64,000 nt of DNA. Source: Mytilus galloprovincialis (taxonomy: Eukaryota > Mollusca > Bivalvia > Mytilida > Mytilidae). The position numbers and the translations under genes were made by a program. Positions 45,701 to 60,700 of this stretch are shown here, one piece after another. The stretch is taken from assembly GCF_965363235.1 (NCBI RefSeq), contig NC_134845.1, forward strand, positions 27,840,524 to 27,904,523. The letters run 5' to 3'. The stretch's first letter is position 1. The number at the start of each line of letters is the position of its first letter. The notes under the pieces are model-generated. The model had not been told where the DNA came from, ran no database searches, and saw only the letters and a program-made list of their open reading frames with translations.

Positions 45701-48700
45701 TTTGTCAACAAGATAGACGACAACAGTTACGAACAGAATGCTTCAGTCCTATCCTTCATTATCTAGTTCGTAATTAACTTATATTGTATATCTTATGTAT
45801 TGTGCTAATGACCATTTTTAGAAACATCATGATTGTAATAAAACATTATAACATATATTGCACCTTAGATATAACATGTATATCAATTAACTAATACTTT
45901 TAACTAGGACTTTTACAGATGATCCCGAAAACACTAGTAGGCATTTTATACACCATTGTAAAGATAAATCAATTTAGATTTACGATATAACAAGATTTAG
46001 TGGGGTTGACAGCCGAGAAATCGGCATATTACGTAATTTCGTCACCGCCTGGCATTTTTCTAAATCGCGAGTTAAGTACCTTGTGTTATATAAAGGTATA
46101 TAAGATTTTTTTTTCTGAGACAAGTGCCTGTGTGTGTTCATGACAAAACGAGCAAAATAATAGGTTTAGATGCATTTAAATATGAGGGTTTAACAATCAA
46201 GTGTCTATATATGTATTTTTTAGTCAGGAACATCTTGAAGGATTTAAGACTACTGACAGATGTCATAGAGTAGGGTAAGTCGTTCCAATCCCTTTATGGT
46301 TCTTGGGTAGAACGATTTTTTCCACGATGTGGTGTTACATAATGGTTTAGGGAATCTTTTTAGCAATATTTCTAGTAAATCTTTCTGGTGGTATGTGTTC
46401 ATGACTTGCTGTGATGTTTAGATTCCAGTTTGTTGATCTTTTAAAGCATGCGCTAGAACGTGCATAATTTTTTCAATTGTTTTCCTCTAACAATGTCCAA
46501 TAAAGCTGTACTAGCTTGTCCCTAGCAGATAATCTGTACCGTTCTGTAATATAATCTCCTTGGGTTTCCTTGTTCTAAATCTTAATTGTGCATATCTTTA
46601 TTTTAAGATGTAGTTCATACTTATTATAATGCCTTGATTATGTATGGAATATTTAGATTGTGCGGAAGTAAGAAACAATCAATTAGTTATTATGACAGCC
46701 AATGTATTAAACAAGTATTGTGAATATTTTCACTTTCCGTCTAAAATGTTTTATTTGTATTCCTTTTTCTCTTCTTTTAATTATATATACACTATGCATT
46801 AAAGAACAAACACATGTATTGAAGTAGTTAACTACCTGTGTAATACACGGTAATCCAAGAAGAAACTCCACGAAACACCCAACTGCTGCTAGAAGTACTC
46901 GCTTACTTCTGAGTAAGCGTGGGTACTCGTCAATAAATGAACTTATGCAAGTCTCAAACATTCCGAACTAAAAATAGAAATAAATGACAATTTTAAGCAG
47001 ACAGAAATTGCAAATAATTAAAACTATGTCTATCATCTTGACTTAACTTTGAAATGGGAAGGGGTTTCGGTTTAACATACTATTTAATCAATCATTAAAA
47101 ATCAAAAGTTAAAACATAAATTTAACAGTCACAAGGAATGTATTTATGCTTAAGCTCTGAATAAGGTTAAAACCTTGAATAAATATAAAAAAAAATATGG
47201 TATATATCTAAAAATATATAAACCAACTCGAGGATGGGATTTTGCAGTTAAATAGACAAGAATATTAAAAGGATTGTTGTAAAAATTCCTGAAAACGAAA
47301 CAAAAAAAATATGTCCATTTTAACATTACATTATTGATGTAAGTTATACAGAACTGTTTTCTACTCAATCTATTAACAACCGAGACAAAAAATAGACAAA
47401 ACATTTACAGATGTAATGTTGAATGAAAAAGAACAAAATTTAGGAAAACCTAAACAGATGAAGTGTTCGGTAAAGAACATTCTGTATAACGAACACCAAT
47501 TGATAATATGACTGCATATAATGTATGAAGTAACATTAAGACACTCAATCTAATTTCAATGTTTAAGGACTGGAAAATTGTCCGTATTAAAATCAAATAG
47601 TTCATAATTAAATAACAGTCCAATATGACGACGTAAATTCTAAAAGCAAAATTGTATTGTAGAAAGTTCCAATTTTCCAGGCCTTTGTTTTAGTACATAT
47701 TTATTTGTTCATTTTAATACCTCATAACTACAATAAAAACCTATTTGGGGACGTTGTTGCCTGTCCTCAGTCAACGCACCATAGATGATACTGCTTCACC
47801 TGTCTTTGTAGAATTAAAGAGCATGATAATTATTATTCCGGCTTAGGTGGTCACTCTCAATTTAAGAGAAAAGAAATATTGATTATCTTTTTAAATTTCA
47901 ATCTTTAGAAGTTTTTAACAAAATGAAAAAGAAAGAAAAATGAAAATTGTCAACAAAATCAATATAAAAAAAAATCGTTATTCCTTTTTTAAAATCCACC
48001 TTTAAAATAAAGCAATTTGTAAGATTTCTAAGTTAAGATAATATAGGGAAGACACTGACCATTTCTAAATGTTGTATCTTAATTTGAACTTTATCAGTTA
48101 GGTTATAAAAAGAGCTCTTGTGGTTTTTGAATGTATACTGTAGTAATTCAGTATACATTCTTCTTTAAAGCTCAATGGTAGAATAACTGTGAGTTTGAGA
48201 AGTTTGTAAATCGTCTCAACCTTTAACGCTATATCGTTTATACATATGTTAATTCAAATGCCCATCACAAATAAAAAATATTGTTAGGTCAGAATTAAAG
48301 AAAGATTTCGGTAATTTATAAACTCTGTGTAAAATAACTTGCATGTTGGACAGGAAACACATGCATGGAGAATACAAGCACAGTGTTATTTTCCAAAGGC
48401 AGGTCGAGCTGAATAGGAATAATATCACAAATTATAGTACGTTTAAATACATCTAAATCATTTCTTTAGTGTTTCACTTCTTGGTGATGTGTTATCAGTT
48501 TAATAATGTTAATCAGAATCTTCTCATGTTCTACATTTTACTGATGAAAAGTTCAAAAGATGTATGACACGCAGGCACTTGTCTTAGAAAAAATTTCCTA
48601 TTATATTAAGGTATATAGGAATGAATTTTTTTTTCTGAGACAAGTGCTTGTGGTATGACAGCCTAAATATCTGTTTATAAAGAAATAAGAAGAATTAGTG

Positions 48701-51700
48701 TGATTGCTTATGAAACAGATCTACACCATAGACTAATTTTGTAAACGTTTATTAACACATTAAGGGGTACTGCAATGCAAGTGAGTTTCTTTTTAAGCTC
48801 ATTTCATACATGCAAACTTGGCTTGGTAATTCATTCATTTTTTAACAAAAGAAAATTACAGCTTGAAGTGACAAGCCACAGCCAATGCTAATAACATCGA
48901 AAGAAATTTGTCAGCCCATGTTCATTTCGCACACTTTAACCCAATATAAATTTGTATACAGTTTTTGGCATATATTTCGCCTGTTCAATTCACATATAAA
49001 TCATCAAAATTCTTTTCTTGTATTTGGAGAAAGAATTTGTAAAATTTCAGGTTTTTCTTCCTATAATATTCCTTTTTGATTAATGAAACAGAGAAGTATA
49101 ATATAAACATACATTCTGATAAGGTACTTTTAAATGATGTTGAAGATCAACTACGCTTTAACTATTTGCTTTTTAGGATTTGATTATTTACCTAAATTTT
49201 AAAGTTACAAATCTTTCATTAACTATCTATAGATATGACTGGTTTAGAAATGTATTTTACTGGTTCCAAGAGAGAAAATGCTGGAAAATACTGAGAGCTA
49301 TTTATATAAATGATACAGATTTGAATACTTTCGTTTTAACTTAAATAATATATAACGTCAGTGTAGAAAATGCGACTTAATTGTAATATTTACATATATA
49401 TATTGTAATACACTCGAATATCATAGCTACCATGTTTGATTATTTTTTCATACAATGGTAACCTTAGTTAGAAGACATACAGCACTTATCACATTATATA
49501 ATACAAAATTGTTTATTATTAATACAAACTTATATACATAATGCATCGTCTATATTAAATAAAAGTACACAATGTTCATTGACTGATGTCACACATGTAA
49601 ATAAAGTGGTTCGAAATTAGCAAATCTCCAAATAAATAACTTACTAAAAATGACATGGGAAGACTTGTTATGATTTTAAATTACGTTGGCAGAACACACT
49701 AAACAATAACACCGACGTATTTACTCCTTATCCCAAAAACACAATAATTTCGTCTATCATTACGAAAAAAATCCGAAGACTCTACTTAATGTTTGGAACA
49801 AGTAATATGTATAATAGTAGGTTGGTATTTATCTATATATCATGATTGCATTTATCTAAATACCTTAAAAACTCATCAAAGATATACAACAATGTTTAAC
49901 TGAATTTGCCTATCTGATTGTTAATATTCAGTGTTTTGGTAGAGTCACCAACTATGAACCACTTAATTCACAACCATGAAATATTTTATTTTATGTATGA
50001 TATATGAAATATCTTATATCTTAACGTGATAATATAAACATAGATAATAATAGATGAATAAGTAAAGAAAACATATGATTGTATCCTATGAGGGCTGTTC
50101 CAGAATTAAACTCATTTAAAGTAATTGAGGCACACTGTAAAATTCCGACATCCCTTAAATAAAATTGTTCATTTTAGTTAAATTCTGAGAAATTGCAACT
50201 ACCGATATTTAATTCATGGGGGCCTCCCATCCCCCACTGACAATTTCTGGAACAGCCTTACAAATGAAGAACACATTTGGAGTAATTAAAACAATATAGA
50301 CTCGAAATATATTTTATTCTTGAATAATTAAAGAGTTTCATGAACCAGATGGTTATTGTTATGTTTCTTTTTTTATAACACATACGGTTGAAAGTTGTAC
50401 TTCTTGGACATTATTCGAATGTTGCTCAATAAAAACTAGAGGCTCTAAAGAGCCTATGGCGCTAACCTTGGTCTATGTGAATATTAAACAAAGGACGCAG
50501 ATGGATTCAAAACAAAATTGTGTTTTGGTGATGGTGATGTGTTTGTAGATCTTTCTTTACTGAACATTCTTGCTGCTTACGATTATATCTATAATGAACT
50601 TGGCCCAGTTGTTACACTGGAAAATGATAGTAAAAATTTACAAATTTTATGAAAATTGTTAAAAATTGACTATAAAGAGCAATAACTCCTTAGGGGATCA
50701 ATTTTGGTCATGTTGACTTATTTTTAGATCTTACTTTGCTGTACATTATTGAAGTTTACAGTTATCTCTAACTATAATAATATTCAAGATAATAACAAAA
50801 AAGTCAAAATTTCCTTAAAATTACCAATTCAGGGGCAGCAACCTAACAACTGTTGCCCGATTGGTCTGAAAATTTCAGGGCAGATAGATCTTGACCGGAT
50901 AAACAATTTAACCCACGTCAGATTTGACCTAAATGCTTTGGTTTTTTTAGATATAAGCCAAAAACTGCATTTTATCCCTAATTCTATTTTTAGCCATGGC
51001 AGCCATCTTGGATGGTTGGCCGGGTCACCGGACACATTTTTAAACAATATACCCTAATAACGATTGTGGCCAAGTTTGGTTTAATTTGGCCAAGCAGTTT
51101 CAGAGGAGAAGATTTTTGTAAAAGATTACTAAGATTTACGAAAAATGGTTTAAAATTGACTATAAAGGGAAATAACTCCTTCTCCTTATTTCTGACTTGG
51201 TACAGGCAAGATATTCTAGCAAACTGCTCAAGTAGACTTAATAAAGCCGAAAAAGTTATTAGTGCTAGTAAAAATGGCTTAAATATGATATTTATGGGTA
51301 ACATGTATTACAAACTAGCATATTCTGATAAAACGCCCCTGATAAAAAAAATAATGCCTATCATTTACCTAATAACATAACATTTATAAATTGTTTTGGA
51401 AGAGATCCAAATAAAAGGTTGATTGTCTATTGGAAAAAAATGTCTTATAAAACCTATAAATTTTTACTAATATATTAACAAACACATATATATACTATTT
51501 TATCCATATCGATTATTAATTCATCCCTGTTATATGTATCCAATATAATGGGATGTTGAATAACTGCAAAAGAGAAAACTAACTTCCAGATCATAAATGA
51601 CGAACAATATCAGGTGACTGTACTGCAAGCAAAGAAGGTTCAGTAATTACTTTGAAACATAACGGGAACGACAAATAAGGGTACAATGACAAAACACGTT

Positions 51701-54700
51701 GTCAATGGCTAGCTATTTTTCAAATCAGACTGCTGTCTTAAACTGTTTATTCCGACGAAATATGTAAGTTAAAGAAAGAAAGACGTCGTCAGTAAATATT
51801 TCAAGAAAACAAAAACTCGTCTTTCCGCTATAAAACTAAAAAAAAACATAGTTTACATCAAATTTTCTTGAACAGCTTTAATAACCATAATATTTTGTCT
51901 CTCTATTCGACCGAAAGAAAACATATATATTAGGAAAAAACAAGTTTAATTTGGTTAGAGAAAAACTGTATGTACACAGAATTAATATTACATTTCTTAT
52001 CTTGTAATTTGTAAATATAAATATATCTTCATATTTAAAAAAAAACTGTATCTTAACGCATATATTGTTATTATCATGGTCAATGTATTATTCCACATGC
52101 GGTACCTATTGCGTAAAAGCTTTTGTTTCTTTTGATTGTATTCTGGAAATGCTGAGTTCAACGAACTTGAGTATTACCCTAGCCATGAATATTGACATCG
52201 AATTATTAAAGTACTTTCTCAGTGTCTGTAATGACATTCAATCGATTGCTCCGCTTTCAATAGATGTATTTTCTATACAGATTAAGGTAAAATGTACTTC
52301 TCATACATATCAATTTACGTCTAAATTATTTAAAAGAATGATACAATTAATTTCACCTATAGAGCTACAGATGTACACACTAGTTTCAAACAATCTTTTT
52401 TTTATTAATATTTATCTACTCTAGTACACAGTGTTGCATACATTATTAAATTACAATATATTCTTAATATATAATATATACAATTATAATATCAACCTCA
52501 TAAATACATACTCCTTTCATACCTAAACTTATAATAATTACAGTTTTAAGTGAAAGTACGCAAATCTGTATCAATCTGTAATCTGCTAAAATAAATTCAT
52601 TTTCATAAAACCTTTGCTTTTTTCACAGAACACTAAATACATATTGGGAATCACAATGGTGTCAACTCAGTCAAACGATTATGTTACACATTGCAAAACT
52701 ACTTTCAAAGCAAAATCTGTTTACTAAATTAAGAATATAACAATGTCAAAATCTAGGGTTTTTTGGCGCCAACATGGACATATTCATTAGTGTTTTATTA
52801 TATAGTTTTAAACACTTGAAAATGATATTTTGTTATGTAGGTTCTTATTTTTCTAAAGAATCAAATCTAACGCATTGAAATAACACCATTGTAATCTTTT
52901 AGGTTAAATCTAAAGATTCATACAACAGTATGGATCTGTTCTCAATATTTCCCAGCATTTCTATCGTATATGATTTAGAACTTGAGATTTGTAGTAAGGC
53001 AATGATTAAAATCTTACCTGGCTATCTAATCCGATGGTGTATAACATTAGAAAGAACAAAACTGCCCACAATGGTGATATGGGTAGTTTAGCAACAGCCT
53101 CAGGATAAGCAACAAAAGTTAGACCAGGACCTTGAAAAAAAGATAATTGAAAAAACAACAATAAAATGCTAGATGATGATTCCTAAAAAGTGTTAGGGAA
53201 CATAATATTATTATAGAAACATTTCTGATGTAATGAGAAAATCTTTTTGTTGGAAATTAATAAAGAAGGCTTAGAAAAAAACTACATTTTGTCAAATACG
53301 ATTGTTTAAATTAGAGGAAATAAGTAGAGAGTACGGTATATACCATACATGAGGGAACTATTAAATCGACACTATTTTGTAAATAATAGGTATAATACCA
53401 AAAATTTCCTCAAACAATCAATTTACTGAAATATATCTGGAAAGTATTGAAATTATAAATATGCCATAATCACCTTGTTTAACAACTTCATCTACAGTTG
53501 TACCTGCTGTATGTGCCATAAATCCCAAAACAGAGAAAATCACAAATCCAGCAAATATGCTTGTACCACAGTTTATAATTGGAACTAACATAGCATCTCT
53601 GAAATTATATCACACACAAATGAGGTAAGCAATTACTGTCTTCGAATTAGCAGTAGTCGTTACTACCATGATATTAACAGGTTTAAGTTTAAGATAAATT
53701 TCCATAAAAATTTCTTTCGACTATTTAAAATCCATATGACTTTAATGTCTCATTTAGTTTAACATCTTTTTTAATATTTGGAGACAGTTTATTGTCTGAA
53801 AAGGATGATTAGGCAAATTTTTTTATTCATACAAAGGACTCAACTTATAATTTGCGTATATCTGTTAGTCTTATTTCTTATCTTTATCTCAGATTGTAAT
53901 TACATTTGTTATTATTCTTTTTTATTGTAATAAGTAAATATATATTAGAGTTATCCCTCTTTATATATTATTTGTTTACCTGTACGCATTGTTATGGAAA
54001 TTATTGTAACTGGCCATTGTTATTATACCACCCCATGCCATTCCAACAGAGTAAAATATCTGTAAGGCAGCATCTCCCCATACCTAATAGAATAATACAA
54101 AATAATCAAAATTAGTTAATTTTTGTCTTAATGAAGTTTTTAGAAATACTGTAACATGCATTATATATCCTAAGTTTCGGTAAAACCACTGATATAGGAC
54201 ATCTATTTGGTATAATGTGATAAGTACTTCAGACTTGAATGTCAGTATGTAGGTTAAACGTCTATAACAAAGCAACACAACAAAAACAAATCAAAAGTCA
54301 TCTAGAGGTCATCATTTTATCTTTAACAATATAAAAATGTCGAAGCAATATGTGAACTCATATAAACGACAAACGTCTAGACAAAACATATGATACCTAT
54401 GTAAGTTCGCATAACAAATATTTAAACTAAGACCTTTCTCCATGTACATTAGAGATCATAACCTAAGAAAGTCCAATAGGAACTCACAATAAATGTAGAT
54501 ATAAAACTCTAAGCAAAACGCCTCCTTTTCTAATCTGACAAACCTATCAGTTAATTTTATCAAACTGGTTTTGTTACTGTGAATGCGTACAATCAAATGA
54601 AACAGAATACTTACTTGATAATCTGCTAGTTTCTCCCACCTAGGGATAATGTAAAACTTGATACCTTCTACAGCTCCCGGCAGCGTAAGGCCTCTTATCA

Positions 54701-57700
54701 ATAACACTAACAAAACAAGGTATGGAAAAGGAGCAGCAAAATGCATCACCTAAATAATAACAGTTGTTATCAATATTTTGTACTGTCAAAATTAGTTCTA
54801 TTAGCAAAAATGGGAATATTTCATTTATTTAAAATAGAAATGCAGAGGCTTTCCATATAAACCTGAAAAAGTTAAGATTTTGAAAAAAAAACATTTTTTT
54901 TTATCACACTCATGTTAAGTGTACAAAAAAAAACCCAAAAAAAAACCAAAAGTAAGAATCAAACCTTATGTACAATGCTTTGATGAAGAACAGATTTGTT
55001 ATGTGATTTTTTTAAAGGCACACATAGAATCTGTCAATTTCAAAATAGATTTTACTTAGAATAACATTGTGTCATAAGAATGGGGCGCTACAAAGATCAA
55101 ATTTTGAATAAAAATGAAACAAAATTAAATAAAAATAAACAAATTGGTTTAAAATTATGTGATGATAAGCGACGGCATGAATGATCATTGTTTGTTGCTC
55201 ATTTATGCAAACCAATAAGAATAATTATCTTATCAGTAAGATTTGAACAGTTGGTGAAAAAATAGTCACCAAAGATCTCGATCTGAAAATTTAAGACGCT
55301 ATACGACCATAACCCCTACTCTAGCCAGATGATTATCATAACAATGGCGCTCAAATTAGAAAAGTCGGAAGGTCAATTCCGTAGTTAAACATTCAAAATG
55401 AAAAATAAAATTAAAAAAAAATCGTCAAACCTGGCAAAAGCATCTAGGTGTTTTGATTGACTTAACATATCATGAGAAGTCAATATACAGGCGTATGAAT
55501 AATAATGTACACGCATTATACATTATTTCTATCTTCCCACATTTAAATGAGTAAGATATGGTGTAAGTTGCAACAATATATAAAAGCGAATCTATTTCAT
55601 TTTATTTAAGAGTAGGAATAGAAATGATTTGAGGTAATAGTGCACGAAATTATAAAAGTACTGAATCATTATCAATCTATGAAAGGAACAACACTTTTTA
55701 TTATCGTCCTCATATATTATACTTGCTAGGCAATCATTATCCATGGGGCAAAAAACTACTCCCTTTAATTAAGGACAAGACAACTATTAGCATCGATATC
55801 AGTTGTTTTTTCTTACAATCAATAACCACTACATGTGGTATTGTGTCATATATACATTTTTAATAAACCTGTGTAAAGAACTTCGGTAAATCAATCTATC
55901 ATATCATTTATTGCCAAAAAGAGACTATGACCATTACAATTACAAACCAAAAACAATAGTAGAACACAATCACGAATGTTGATGGAAAACTTGAGTTGAA
56001 ATTTTCAGTGTGAAAAAAAGTGTGAATTTAAACTATGCCTTAATTGATTAAGTTGTTAAACATTGTCACTGTCTTTTTGTATTATCATGTTAAACGTAGG
56101 ATATACAACCTGATACATTGACAGTCCAAATGACTCACACGTTAAGCATTTATATGAAAACTTAATGTCACATCTGTTCACACAAGAAATTATCATTTTT
56201 CAAACTTAGTCTTATCACATACTACTGATAGGATTGTGTTATTACTTATACTTTTATGACATAATGATAATGTAACTACAATAGATACAAAGCATATTTT
56301 GATACATGATGAATTCAAACTGATGGTAAGGTTCATCTGCCGAAATAAATGACTACATGACAGTTGGCATAAAAATAAGTTTATCTGCCAAAACAATGAT
56401 CATCTGCTATACACACATATATATATTTTTGTTCCATGAATGACATAACCTTTCCTAATTGAAAATTAATTTAGTTTTATTGCATCAAATATAATTAAAA
56501 TTTATGTATACGGTAAAAACTCATGAAAGATACCAATCGTATGTGAATGTCAGACGAGTGTTTCGTATAACTCTGCTTCATCAGTAACCCTCGAAATAAA
56601 ACAGTTGAAATGTTGAATCAAATACGAATTGAAGAACAATTTGAAAACCCAAAATTCCAAAAAGAAATTTAAAAAAATAAGCCTTCTGCGAGTATTGTAC
56701 TGCAATACTAAGACCACTACTGGTTAAAAATAATTGTACTGGAACAAAATGCGAAATTATTTGATCCATAACTTGTTATGCTGTAAACTATATTACAAAT
56801 ATTAAGTCAATATCTTCCAGCATGACGGTAAACAAGTGTGGAAAACTGACCATCACTCTGCACAAAGTTATTAGACCGGAACAAAATTCGAAACTGATCT
56901 GTTTCTTGTCATGATAAAACAATATATCAAATAATCAATATCGTCAAGCACGATGGAAAATGGTGTAAAACTGGTTTGCCGGACTGACAAAAGGACACAG
57001 ACAGACAGACAGACAGAATGCAAACGTCGTTGGTAGGGGACTAATAATTATAAAACAATCTAAAATTAGTGATTTGTTACATTTTATATAAATTGTCGAT
57101 AAATTCATTCCTTATCAGTGAATTTGTTACATCTGAATGAATAATGTTCTCTTAATAAGAAAAGTTAAAGGTTGTTATGGACTGGATAACTCAATGATAA
57201 ATTCGGTCTTGAAAAATTCAAAACCCGTAATATAATTCATCGTACAGGTTATTCTGTCGGACATCCAGATTCTAAGATAGTATCAACTGTTTTGTTCCAC
57301 TTGTTAAGAAAAGAGTCTATTATTCATTTGTTATTTATTATATAAATATATTTCTTACCTTTCCAAGAACTTTAACACCCTTGAACAGGCATAAGAACAC
57401 ACATAACCATGCTAGAGACAAACAAATAAAAAGCTGCCATCTTAAACTCCCACTATCTTCAATTCCGTCAGTTAAATCAAGTACGTGATTCCTATAAAAC
57501 ATTCTTTCATCAGTATTATCTAAATAGTTCTTTCAAATTCAAAAATTCGAAAATCCATTTAATATCAGGAAATGTATTGTGCTTTCATAATTAAATTGAA
57601 GAATATGTTGAAAAATAAGTAAACATTCACCAGAAAAATATAAAACTCCAAGCCTGTCTTCAACAAAAAAAAATTAATCAACATCTTGGATATTTCGAAT

Positions 57701-60700
57701 AAGACAATAAAACTTTACACTACAACTGACATACTTACTCCCAGAACTGTTCACTGGCTGTAACTTTTGTAAGATTGGAACTTGTAAAATTCGATATCGT
57801 TTTATTTAATGTGCCTTCAAGCCCATCAACACATCTTTCATCGTTCCAGGAATTGTGACAATGACTCCATGGCAGTACACTTCTGAACGACATGAACAAA
57901 TAATAAATCGTCCAGGCAACTATCACATTATAATAGATACAAACAATTGCTGAAACTATGACCATACCCATTCCAACACCTATTTAAATAATAAAAAGGA
58001 AAATATATGAAATGAAAGTTAATTAAACGAAAGCGAAGAATGATTAAGTGGAGAACATAACACAATAAAAAGAAAGTTCATTCAGTTACATAACATACTT
58101 TAACAACACTGTTTTGATACCTCTGCCAGTTCTCTATCAAATGTTCAATCAGCTCAGTAGTCGGTACCGAATTGATTTATAACAAACCTTTCTAGAATCG
58201 TCTGTTTTGAAATGGAAAATAGAAAAAAACTAAGGTGAGGCAATGCTGCCTTATAATTGATTTGGTTACTAATATTTCTAGAACCTTTTTGATAAAATAG
58301 CACTTCCACTGTCTCGGTTCTTATACATCCTAGGTTTTCAAATATACAGCTATGTACGTTCCTGATGAAGGTAAATCCAGAAAAGCGCTTTGGAAGCATG
58401 AAACTATTCTGTAATGTCTTTTGCGATCATGCATAGAATAAAAATAATAATAAGACCTTGTATTGTTCCAATAAAGAGCATTTGAGGGTCAACATGACAG
58501 TTGCATACACTAAACAATATACAATGATTTTGTAAAACATTTTAACTTTGAAAAGACATATTAAATATTTATATTACTAAAAATTACATATATCTCCTTA
58601 TCGTACGTAATCATGAACATTATACTCCAGGCAGGACCAGAACCATAAAAACATTACAATATTAATCGTAATAAAACCATATTAATTCACGTTTGGACTA
58701 ACTCCTCGACTTTTAATAATATTATTCCCTAAATATTTTGGAGGTTTAAATTTCATTTTCAAACAATTTTTTGCTTCATTTGAGATATCTAAAAAGTTAT
58801 GACATATATGTTACGTCATTATGATCTTATTCTTGCATTTGTAGATAATGCGACCCCGTAGACATTTAAAGATTAATTTCCACATTAAAGCTAAGCTTGT
58901 CTTAGACGTATGTGTCACATCTTTTGGGAAATTTTGTTTTAAAGCTTTTCACATTTGTATATTATTCGGCCTTCCAACTGATTAATTTAAGCAACACATG
59001 ATTCATATGTAGTTTTACGTATACGGGACGATTTATATTCGCATTATTTTTGAACTCGCGATCGACTCGAAAATAAATCGCTCGCGAAAATTAGTTGGTT
59101 CACAGTAGATACACCCATTCTGGATAACACCCTCAATAGATATAAGAAGATGAGGTATGAGTGCTAATGAGACAACTTTCCATCCAAGTCATAAGTTGCA
59201 AAAGTTAATCATTATCACAGTACGGTCTTCAGTTAACATCATCTGCCATGCGATTGCGTGGTCAAATCAAGCAGCAAGTGTTATTGCCACTACATTACAA
59301 GACATGTAAGTTGTCAGGTGAGAAATGGTGTACATAAGTTAATATGTCAGTCAATAACAAGTAAGGTGCAAATAGATCAACAACCTTGAAACTTTTAGAT
59401 TATTTCATTCTTGTTTAGGAGACATTGTTTTAAGAACGCTTAGACTAATATCATACCTTTGAATAGTGGACAAATCCGCCATATTGTTACAGGACTAAGA
59501 CTAGAAAACTGTCCAAAGGCTACTTCCATAAAGAATAGCGGAAATCCGCAAAGAAGTAGAAATATTATGTATGGAATGAAAAAAGCACCTGAAATATAAT
59601 GATAAAGTATTTAATAGAAAAGTTAAAACATATTTATATGCGCTTTTATATTTTGGTTATTTCCAAAGTCAGGTTTTTACGCATGGTTTATACATGTTAA
59701 CCATATTGCATGTTCTAAACTTGTTCGCCCTTAAAACGTACGTTTTTAACGGCAGTAAATAACATACATATTACGCATTACTATTTTACCTGAACAAAAG
59801 AACCTTGACTGTTCAGTCTAAACGTTTTAATTGGTTTGCTCCTGAACATATATACAAATAAAAAAAACAGTTAGGTACGGAGTTTAATCAAGGAGGCAGC
59901 TTACCAATGACACAAAAACAAAAGATACTAGTATTGATGTTGTCAGATTTATGCGAATGAAAATCAAATTTTAGCGTTGTTTTGAATAGAAAAAAAACAA
60001 TAGAAAGGTTTTTTCAGAGCCAAAATGGTTATCAAAAGTACCAGAATTATAATTTAGTACGCCAGACGCGCGTTTCGTCTACATACGACTCATCAGTGAC
60101 GCTCATATCAAAACTGTGAAAATGGAGTATATATCATCCAGTTTATAAGATATCCAAAGGCTTGCATTTCTCATCATGATTTCCTTGTCAGGGGATTGCT
60201 GATTTCAAGGAAGCTATTAGACCAAGAGCTTTGTGTGTTGAAATCATCCCTTTGGATAATTTCATTTCACGGACGTCATCACGAGTTGGTTGACCGTTAT
60301 GGAATATCTGTTCCACATGACGACGGGTAGGTCAAAATAGTCTTTACCATAATCGCGTCCTCCTTTACCCCGAATTTGATCACCGAATTAAACTAACCAA
60401 TGGTTGTGTACTTAAACTAACAACACGACGGGTGTCACATTTAAAGCAGAATCTGCTGAAACTCTCACCCGAGATAACCTGTTTTTTTGTAGGGTTCGTG
60501 TTGTTCAGTTATTTTTTTCTATGTTGTGTTTTGCATACTATTGTCCTTTTGTCTTTTTTGTTTGCAATGGTGTTGGAAGTTTCTTTTCGACTTATGAATC
60601 TCGCTCTAACATCCTTCGTCTCTCTTTGCCAAATTCCACCCACTATTAGACCTTCCTCGAATTAACTAAGTTATAGATTATGTGTTATTTAATATAAGAA

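Larger units (their letters stand above)
49100..52740. other. 3.6-kb insertion in intron 8 of copy B
   Basis: The flanks align with copy A intron 8 on both sides (48830-49080 with 18960-19250; 52740-53010 with 19320-19620), but copy A has under 100 bases between them. The insert is AT-rich, contains a MITE (50091-50258) and a repeat element (50438-51410), and has one 119-codon frame (52065-52424) without recognisable features. Confidence 0.65.

Noticed and set aside
50749-51380. Overlapping frames of 102, 122, 72 and 104 codons on both strands
   Set aside because: All fall inside a repeat element with an internal half-repeat; long frames on opposite strands of the same bases point to repeat structure, not genes.
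52065-52424. 119-codon plus-strand frame inside the copy B intron 8 insertion
   Set aside because: No domain, no splice or promoter context, hydrophobic AT-driven composition; kept only as part of the insertion description.
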